64,000 nucleotides of DNA from Terasakiella sp033100395 (GTDB lineage Bacteria; Pseudomonadota; Alphaproteobacteria; Rhodospirillales; Terasakiellaceae), in NCBI RefSeq assembly GCF_033100395.1, contig NZ_JAWLVJ010000003.1, forward strand, positions 1-64,000. Direction: 5' to 3'. The notes under the pieces were generated by a model that saw only the letters and a list, made by a program, of their open reading frames with translations, was not told the origin of the DNA and did not search any database. Positions 58,158 to 64,000 of this stretch are shown one piece after another (within the stretch, counting starts at the first letter, position 1; the number at the start of each line of letters is the position of its first letter). A program made the translations under genes and the position numbers.

Positions 58158-58244
58158 GCGGTCGTGGCGGAATTGGTAGACGCGTAGCGTTGAGGTCGCT
58201 ATGGGCTAACCCCCGTGGAAGTTCGAGTCTTCTCGACCGCACCA
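58158..58244 (+). tRNA. tRNA-Leu (anticodon GAG)
   Basis: An 87-nt class II tRNA. The acceptor GCGGTCG pairs with CGACCGC. The D arm contains GGCGGAATTGGTAGACGC, the anticodon stem TAGCG/CGCTA encloses TTGAGGT with GAG at 58192-58194, a long variable arm follows, and the T loop is GTTCGAGTC. The CCA end is encoded (58242-58244). It decodes CUC and CUU. Confidence 0.97.
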
Positions 58245-58246
58245 TA

Positions 58247-58285
58247 AAATCCCTGCTTCAGTGATGAGGCGGGGATTTTTTGTTT
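58247..58285 (+). terminator. Terminator after tRNA-Leu
   Basis: AAATCCCTGCTTCA pairs with TGAGGCGGGGATTT (loop GTGA, two G-U pairs), then a T run. Confidence 0.88.
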
Positions 58286-58393
58286 TGGGCGGTCTCAACA
58301 AAAGTTCCCCCTTCTGATAGAAAATCATTATACTGACCCAATAAGCGGGCATCAGACCAATCGTGTGTCCTGAAAACCGGGAATGAGTATTTT

Positions 58394-60169
58394 ATGGGCC
58401 GTATGACAAACAGGATTGTTGGGGGCGCGGTTTTACTGACCCTCATCGTCTTTGGGGCGGACCTGTTGTTTCCTTTAGGGGTGGCAATGGGGGTCGGCTA
58501 TGTTGTCCCTGTCATACTGATCAGCCGGACACGATCTTCCACGCATGTCTGGACCTGTGTTTTTATCTGCAGTCTTTTAATTGCTGTTGGCTACTTCCTG
58601 TCTGATATGGGCAGTGAAGAATGGATTGTGCTGACAAATCGACTGTTGTCGCTGGGGGCGATCTGGGCGGTGGGATATGGCTTGCTTCGGCATCTGAAAA
58701 GTGAGCGGGTGACGAACAGGTCCCGGCAGGAGCTTTTATCTTTTCTGAATGCCTCTACCGATTATGCCGCGCTGGTGGAACAAGACGGCACCATCGTGAT
58801 TGCAAACAAAAACCTTGAAGATATGTATGAGGATGAACGCAAAAACGCGGATGGCACCCTGACGGGAATGCCTATGTTCAGAGAGCCGATTACGGAGCTC
58901 GGGCGCAGGCGGCAAAAGTGGCATCAGCGGGTGTTTGAAACCGGAAACGCCTTTGAGCAGATCGATAAGGATGGGGATCATTATTATTCCAACCGATATC
59001 ACCCTGTGCTGGATGATGAAGGCAATGTGTACCGGGTGGCGATTTCGGTTCGGGATCTGACCAAGGAAAAAGAAGCAGAAAAACTGTGGCTTGCCAGTGA
59101 GCAGCGCTTTAAAGACCTGTTGGAAAACTCCATTCAAGGGGTCTATGTCCATAAAGAGTGGAACCTTTTGTTTGCCAATAATGCCATGGCGCGGATTTTG
59201 GGCTATGAAAAGGTGGATGACTTTTTGAAGCTTGAAAATGTTGAGCAGTTCATTGCGCCGGAAGAACGCGACAGGCTGCATCAATATCGCAAAAACCGTG
59301 AAAACGGCATGACAGCCCCCACCCAGCATATCGCACGATATCTTAAGAAAGACGGCACCAAGGTCTGGCTGGAATCCTTTAACAATCTGGTGACCTGGTA
59401 TGATGAACAGGTGGTGCAGACCACCGTGGTGGATGTAACCGAACGCGTGATTGCCGAACAGAAATCCATGGTGGCAAGTCAGGCGAAATCGGATTTCTTA
59501 TCCTTGCTGAGCCATGAATTCAGGACGCCCTTGAATTCCATCAACGGTTTTGTACAGTTGTTGCTGGGCAATTCGCAATCCAACCTGACAGACAAGCAGT
59601 TGGAGATGCTGACCTACATTCAGCACAACGGGGATGAGCTGCTTTATATGGTGGATAAACTGATTGAATTTACCGCCCTTGAAGATGCGGATTTCAATCC
59701 GGAAACGCTTCATGTCAACCAGATTGTCTCTGATGTTTTGGAAGCCCATCAGCATGTTGGGGAAAAGTCCAAAGTCCATCTGGTCAATACCAGCAGCAAC
59801 TGTTGCTCGGTCAAATGCAGCGAGACGCACCTGAAGCGTATTCTTGGGGAATTTGTTGAAAATGCCATCAAATTTAATATCGAAGATGGTACCGTGATCG
59901 TCAAATGCATGCATCATCATGGCGACATGGTGCGCATCCGTGTGGAAGATTCCGGCCAGGGGATCATTGATAAACATAAGGGCGACTTGTTTCAGCCCTT
60001 TAATCGGTTGGGGCGGGAAAATGGATCTATTCCCGGTGTTGGCATTGGTCTTTGCGTTGCCCAGAAAACGGCTGAGCAAATTGGCGGGAATATCGGGTTT
60101 GAACCCAACCAGGAAGGCGGCAGTATCTTCTGGGTCGATGTACCCAGTGCGGATCAATCAGCCGAATAA
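58394..60169 (+). CDS. Membrane PAS sensor histidine kinase
   Basis: A 591-residue hybrid of three to four N-terminal membrane helices (about 8-100), two PAS domains (about 120-225, with FLNASTDYAALVEQ; and 235-355, with LLENSIQGVYVHKE), HisKA with H374 in SHEFRTPLNSINGF, and a HATPase domain (about 460-590) with ENAIKFN and DSGQGI. There is no receiver domain and no response regulator next to it, so it is an orphan kinase. The signal is unknown. Its 3' end overlaps the convergent gene by 12 bp. Confidence 0.93.
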   Translation: MGRMTNRIVGGAVLLTLIVFGADLLFPLGVAMGVGYVVPVILISRTRSSTHVWTCVFICSLLIAVGYFLSDMGSEEWIVLTNRLLSLGAIWAVGYGLLRHLKSERVTNRSRQELLSFLNASTDYAALVEQDGTIVIANKNLEDMYEDERKNADGTLTGMPMFREPITELGRRRQKWHQRVFETGNAFEQIDKDGDHYYSNRYHPVLDDEGNVYRVAISVRDLTKEKEAEKLWLASEQRFKDLLENSIQGVYVHKEWNLLFANNAMARILGYEKVDDFLKLENVEQFIAPEERDRLHQYRKNRENGMTAPTQHIARYLKKDGTKVWLESFNNLVTWYDEQVVQTTVVDVTERVIAEQKSMVASQAKSDFLSLLSHEFRTPLNSINGFVQLLLGNSQSNLTDKQLEMLTYIQHNGDELLYMVDKLIEFTALEDADFNPETLHVNQIVSDVLEAHQHVGEKSKVHLVNTSSNCCSVKCSETHLKRILGEFVENAIKFNIEDGTVIVKCMHHHGDMVRIRVEDSGQGIIDKHKGDLFQPFNRLGRENGSIPGVGIGLCVAQKTAEQIGGNIGFEPNQEGGSIFWVDVPSADQSAE

Positions 60170-61654
60170 GTGAACGAGAAATCCCGTTTGCGTGATGGCA
60201 CCGATAAATATGCCGCCAGTGGCAGCGGCGATGATCACAGGGACGGCATTTCGACCCGCAAGGGTGAACCAGTCCATCAGACTGCCAGGACGCGCATCAT
60301 CTTGTTTGCCGGGAAAGAAAAAGGCGTGAAGTTGCGATAGGGCGACTATAAGGCTGCTGGCTGCAATTGCGTGTATAGCAGATAGGCCTGGCGATAGTCT
60401 GAACATAATCAGTTCTAGGCCAAGGATCAGAAGAATTGTGCAAAGAAAGGCAACGGGGAGGGCGAAAACCTTTCTGGAGGATGATCTCAATATAAGGAAC
60501 AGGATGCCCCCGAAAACCGTTATGAGACTGATCAGCAAGCTTCTGGAAATCTGGGCTGAAAGATCAATTGTATGTCCTAACTGACCAATCAGGAAAAGAA
60601 GAAGAGAAAGGGCGGTTGCGGTCAGGCTGATAGACAAGACCCCTAGGGCGGAGGATTCCAAAAGGCTGAGGAGGGATGGTTTTTCTTTTTGATCGGCGGA
60701 TTGTCGGGCTCTGTAAACTGATACCGGGGCGCAGAGCAACAGAAGAAACAATGTCGATTGCATAAAGCCAGTTAGTGCAAGTGTAAGGATGGTGACAATT
60801 GGGAAAAATTGGCGGACGCGGTTTATGAGAGGTGTTTCTTCCCGGTTTGTTTTTATGCGCCAATACTGAAACAAGCCATAAGGGGTGACAATGAGAAAGA
60901 CTAATAAGATTTGTAGTCCAAAATAGGTAGTGCCTGTTCGATAAATTTCTTCCAGATAAAGTAAGGTGAAGGCCCAGGCCCAGAACTTTTGATCTAGCCA
61001 CGTCGGGATAAGTGATTTGTGGGTGGTGGGAATAAACAGCTGATAGAGCTTTGCAATCATCTGTTGTCCAAAACCGAGATAGTCAAGTTTTGATCCGATG
61101 ACAACGGCAAAGGAAAGCATTGTGGTTGCAATGCCCAGACTAACACCAAACACGGCTTCTGTTGAAAACCAGTAATGAAGAAAGAGATTCTGTGCACTGG
61201 TATCCGGCAGGAAGGCAATGATCAGAAGGGTAAGCCCGGCCAGGAGTGCAAGTGGCAAGGCAAGGACCCTTCGTGTTGCTTCCAGCAAGAGGATTAAACC
61301 AACCGTGGCAAAGATCCAGTCAATGTAGAGACTACTTTTCATGATGTCATGAAGGTTTGTAATGAAAAACAGGAAGTACAGGATGCCAATACTTCCTGCA
61401 AAGGCAAGAAGGTAATCAGATGTTTGGGCGGATGTGTCTTTTTTATTCTGACTGGAAGGGTAACACAAAAGCCCTAAAAATACCGCATAGCCAAGTGTCA
61501 GAATTTTAAGTTCTGTGACGCTGAGGATTAAGAAACCCAACTGATGGGAAAGCGGAGAAGCAAACCATAGCATTGCGGTGACCCAGCAAAGGGAAAGCCC
61601 GGTGACGAAAAGATTTGTTTTTGCGTTTAGCTTTCTTGTGCGCATGTCTGACAC
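60158..61654 (-). CDS. Degenerate TRAP fused permease-like membrane protein
   Basis: A 498-residue, very hydrophobic protein with roughly 12-13 membrane helices. The first 200 residues match the start of TAXI-type TRAP fused permeases: LLLEATRRVLALPLALLAGL, then WFSTEAVFGVSLGIATTMLS and LDYLGFGQQMIAKL. The end, ALAGRNAVPVIIAAATGGIF then IGAITQTG, matches a point in the DctM half after which about 200 residues are normally found. The Gly/Ser-rich core that normally follows the GFGQ region is not seen. No TAXI binding protein is adjacent. I think it is a remodelled or decaying transporter; a distinct membrane family is possible. Confidence 0.6.
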   Translation of the reverse strand: MSDMRTRKLNAKTNLFVTGLSLCWVTAMLWFASPLSHQLGFLILSVTELKILTLGYAVFLGLLCYPSSQNKKDTSAQTSDYLLAFAGSIGILYFLFFITNLHDIMKSSLYIDWIFATVGLILLLEATRRVLALPLALLAGLTLLIIAFLPDTSAQNLFLHYWFSTEAVFGVSLGIATTMLSFAVVIGSKLDYLGFGQQMIAKLYQLFIPTTHKSLIPTWLDQKFWAWAFTLLYLEEIYRTGTTYFGLQILLVFLIVTPYGLFQYWRIKTNREETPLINRVRQFFPIVTILTLALTGFMQSTLFLLLLCAPVSVYRARQSADQKEKPSLLSLLESSALGVLSISLTATALSLLLFLIGQLGHTIDLSAQISRSLLISLITVFGGILFLILRSSSRKVFALPVAFLCTILLILGLELIMFRLSPGLSAIHAIAASSLIVALSQLHAFFFPGKQDDARPGSLMDWFTLAGRNAVPVIIAAATGGIFIGAITQTGFLVHLFG

Positions 61655-61784
61655 GGATGTCCTTTTGTTATATTTATTTAAGACGTTAGCAGAAATTACT
61701 TTATCATAGATGAAAAAACATTGAACTTGTCTAAGTATCTGGCTACCGTCGCGACACTGAAAAACTCAAGAAAAAGTATAATCG

Positions 61785-62003
61785 ATGAGCATAGTTAAAA
61801 ACGGCAAATATATCCACTACAAAGGTAATGAATATGTGGTGATGGGTGTGGCGAAACATTCAGAGACCCTGGAAGAACTGGTGGTCTATCAGCCGCAATA
61901 TGGAGAGCGCGGTATTTGGGTACGCCCGCTTGATATGTTTGTGGAAGATGTGGAAGTGGACGGGCAGACGTTGCCGCGTTTCAAATATGTCGGTGATGAA
62001 TAG
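61785..62003 (+). CDS. DUF1653 protein
   Basis: A 72-residue protein starting MSIVKNGKYIHYKGNEYVVM and containing HSETLEELVVYQPQYGERGI and WVRPLDMFVEDVEVDG, the whole of DUF1653. It is a small beta-rich domain of unknown function widespread in bacteria. It is monocistronic with a terminator at 62060-62081. No clear ribosome-binding site. Confidence 0.85.
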   Translation: MSIVKNGKYIHYKGNEYVVMGVAKHSETLEELVVYQPQYGERGIWVRPLDMFVEDVEVDGQTLPRFKYVGDE

Positions 62004-62059
62004 GTTTTTGATAGTTTCTAAAAGATTGCAAAAATATTTCAATCTGCTGGTTGAAAAAT

Positions 62060-62081
62060 AAGGCCCAATGGGCCTTTTTTT
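62060..62081 (+). terminator. Intrinsic terminator after the DUF1653 gene
   Basis: AAGGCCC pairs with GGGCCTT around AAT, followed by T7. Confidence 0.88.
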
Positions 62082-62280
62082 ATTGTGCTTTTTGTCGATA
62101 AAGCTATTGTGGCAGAAGGAAACGTCCTTCTTGCAGGACAATCGTGATCAAACAAAAAAGACGATGGCTGCAGGATTTTTAATGCTTCAGGAGAGGGGAG
62201 CATTAGAGACCAAAAAATTAAATTCGAATCGCTGTCGAAATTTATAGGGTAACACCTAGCCACACAAAGGGGACGAGTGC

Positions 62281-64000
62281 ATGGCAGATGAAGAAAAAAA
62301 GAATACTGAGGCAAAATTCCGTCAGGGCGCGCTGGACTACCACCGCTTTCCTGTACCGGGTAAAATCAGTGTAACTGCAACAAAACCACTGGCAAACCAA
62401 CGCGACCTTGCGCTGGCTTATTCACCAGGCGTGGCCTTTGCCTGTGAAGAGATTGTGCGTGATGAAAAAGAAGCGGCAAACATGACCGCACGCGGCAATC
62501 TGGTGGGCGTTATTTCCAACGGGACGGCCGTTCTGGGCTTGGGTGCCATTGGACCGCTGGCGTCAAAGCCGGTGATGGAAGGTAAAGGCGTTCTCTTCAA
62601 GAAATTTGCCGATATTGATGTGTTTGATATCGAAGTTGAAGAACGTGATCCGGAAAAGCTGGTTGATATTATTGCCGCGCTGGAACCAACCTTCGGCGGG
62701 ATTAACCTTGAAGATATCAAAGCACCTGAATGTTTTTATGTCGAGCGCGAACTGAAAGAACGCTGCAACATTCCGGTCTTCCACGATGACCAGCATGGTA
62801 CAGCCATTATTGTGGGCGCTGCGATCAAGAACGCGCTGCGCATCATCGGCAAAGATATCAAGAACGTGAAGCTTGTGGCATCCGGTGCGGGGGCTGCGGC
62901 TCTTTCGTGTCTGAACGTGCTGAAGCACATGGGTCTGCCCCGTGAAAATATCACCGTCTGTGATATCGTTGGTGTGGTCTATAAAGGTCGCACGGAAGAG
63001 ATGGACGAATATAAAGAAGTTTTCGCCATCGATACTGATCATCGCACCATGGATGAAGCCATTGAAGGTGCAGACATCTTCCTCGGTCTTTCTGCCCCAG
63101 GGGTGCTGAAGCAGGAAATGGTCGCCAAGATGGGTGAGCAGCCGATCATCTTTGCATTGGCCAACCCGGAACCTGAAATTCGCCCGGAACTGGCCAAAGA
63201 AGTGCGCCCGGACTGCATCATGGCGACAGGTCGTTCTGACTATCCAAACCAGGTGAACAACGTTTTATGTTTCCCATACATCTTCCGAGGTGCGTTGGAT
63301 GTAGGGGCGACAACCATTAATGCTGAAATGAAAATGGCCTGTGTGGAAGCGCTGGCTGATCTGGCATTGGTGGAAGCGGATGAACGAGTGACCAAAGCTT
63401 ATGGTGAAGAAAACCTTTGTTTTGGCCCGGAATATCTGATCCCGAAACCGTTTGATCCACGTCTGATCCTGAACGTGACTTTGGCCGTTGCCAAAGCGGC
63501 GATGGATAGTGGCGTTGCCACACGTCCGATCGATGATTTCCGTGCGTATCGTGAAAAACTGTCACAGTTCGTTTATCGTTCCGGCATGATCATGAAGCCT
63601 GTGTTTGAACAGGCAAAACGTAATCCTAAGAAGATCGTTTATGCTGAAGGGGAAGATGATCGCGTATTGCGCGCGGTTCAGATCGTTGTGGATGATGGTC
63701 TGGCAACACCGATCCTGATCGGTCGCCGTGATGTAATTGAGAAAAAGATCAAAGACCTGGGTTTGCGTCTGGAAGTCGATAAAGATATCGAGATTGTCGA
63801 GATCATGCGTGATTTCCGCCTACACAGTTATGGTGATTACTATCACCGTCTGATGGGGCGTCGCGGTATTTCACCGTCAGCAGCCCTTAGCCTGGTGCGT
63901 ACCCGTCCGACCATTCTGGCCTCCATCATGGTGCGCCGGGGGGAAGCCGATGCCATGATCTGTGGGACTTCGGGGCGTTACGGTAAGCATCTGGAACAGT
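62281..64000 (+). CDS. maeB: NADP-dependent malic enzyme, MaeB type (partial, runs off the window)
   Basis: An open frame of 573 codons from ATG 62281 to the window end with no stop. The malic-enzyme half (about 1-425) oxidatively decarboxylates malate to pyruvate; it contains YSPGVAFACEEI, GNLVGVISNGTAVLGLG, VFHDDQHGTAIIVGAA and the nucleotide-binding VASGAGAAALSCLN. The second half, from about 440, is the phosphotransacetylase-like domain characteristic of MaeB (KKIVYAEGEDDRVLRAVQIV), which is usually regulatory. AAAGGGG (62267-62273) precedes the start. About 190 codons are missing relative to the usual 760. Confidence 0.95.
   Translation, partial: MADEEKKNTEAKFRQGALDYHRFPVPGKISVTATKPLANQRDLALAYSPGVAFACEEIVRDEKEAANMTARGNLVGVISNGTAVLGLGAIGPLASKPVMEGKGVLFKKFADIDVFDIEVEERDPEKLVDIIAALEPTFGGINLEDIKAPECFYVERELKERCNIPVFHDDQHGTAIIVGAAIKNALRIIGKDIKNVKLVASGAGAAALSCLNVLKHMGLPRENITVCDIVGVVYKGRTEEMDEYKEVFAIDTDHRTMDEAIEGADIFLGLSAPGVLKQEMVAKMGEQPIIFALANPEPEIRPELAKEVRPDCIMATGRSDYPNQVNNVLCFPYIFRGALDVGATTINAEMKMACVEALADLALVEADERVTKAYGEENLCFGPEYLIPKPFDPRLILNVTLAVAKAAMDSGVATRPIDDFRAYREKLSQFVYRSGMIMKPVFEQAKRNPKKIVYAEGEDDRVLRAVQIVVDDGLATPILIGRRDVIEKKIKDLGLRLEVDKDIEIVEIMRDFRLHSYGDYYHRLMGRRGISPSAALSLVRTRPTILASIMVRRGEADAMICGTSGRYGKHLEQ

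Noticed and set aside
57349..58245. LipB with a 64-residue N-terminal extension
   Set aside because: The extra residues are the reverse reading of tRNA-Leu and its flank; LipB normally starts near MNDKNF.

Overview
The window looks like the main ribosomal/RNA-polymerase region of an alphaproteobacterial chromosome with mid-range GC content. The gene order, the EF-Tu, RpoB and RpoC sequences, the absence of rpsD between rpsK and rpoA, and the DUF1640, ATP12 and LipB genes all fit a marine, probably motile and microaerophilic Rhodospirillales-type organism (Terasakiella/Magnetospirillum relatives are my best guess; this is inference, no database search was possible).

Layout. 1-31 is the last codons of one tuf gene, then a terminator, a dispersed repeat and a promoter. 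452-3966 is tRNA-Trp, secE, nusG, rplK, rplA, a structured leader, rplJ and rplL. Unlike the usual rplJL-rpoBC arrangement, rplL ends in its own terminator and about 4.1 kb follows before rpoB: a 57-residue Cys-containing protein, a formyltransferase-fold protein, and a reverse-strand pair made of a periplasmic binding protein and a diguanylate cyclase. rpoB and rpoC (8083-16477) have their own promoter, a leader with an 18-bp hairpin, and a terminator. 16536-17766 holds two small genes and a dispersed palindromic repeat. 17767-21952 is the str operon (rpsL, rpsG, fusA, tuf).

21545-23065 is the oddest stretch. The last 480 bp of tuf plus its terminator is duplicated about 1 kb downstream, with a ~560-bp insert between the copies encoding a small membrane protein. 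The truncated copy has acquired a start codon and a Shine-Dalgarno-like sequence. A bacteriohemerythrin follows.

23813-37923 is one long S10-spc-alpha ribosomal cluster (rpsJ to rplQ, including secY, adk and rpoA). It carries recognisable promoters before rpsJ and rpsM and several strong RNA hairpins in its few intergenic gaps.

37984-64000 is ordinary housekeeping and accessory content: a LysE exporter with an AraC regulator, a cupin, an HtrA protease overlapping rarA, a bacterial voltage-gated sodium channel, crcB, an RluC-type pseudouridine synthase, an unidentified Q/N/D-rich protein, acylphosphatase, a Cache-HAMP-MCP-hemerythrin chemoreceptor, propionyl-CoA carboxylase pccBA, ATP12, AsmA and a HAD phosphatase, an OmpA lipoprotein, lipB, tRNA-Leu(GAG), a membrane PAS histidine kinase, an apparently degenerate TRAP-type permease, a DUF1653 protein, and the first 573 codons of a MaeB-type malic enzyme that runs off the end.

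How the parts fit: the first 38 kb supplies ribosomal proteins, elongation factors, core RNA polymerase and the Sec channel from a few strong promoters. The accessory genes suggest oxygen- and redox-linked behaviour (two hemerythrins, one on a chemoreceptor; a diguanylate cyclase with its own binding protein) and propionyl-CoA/malate carbon metabolism. I see no CRISPR array, transposase, integrase or prophage. The best candidate for something undescribed is the duplicated tuf 3' end with its membrane-protein insert.
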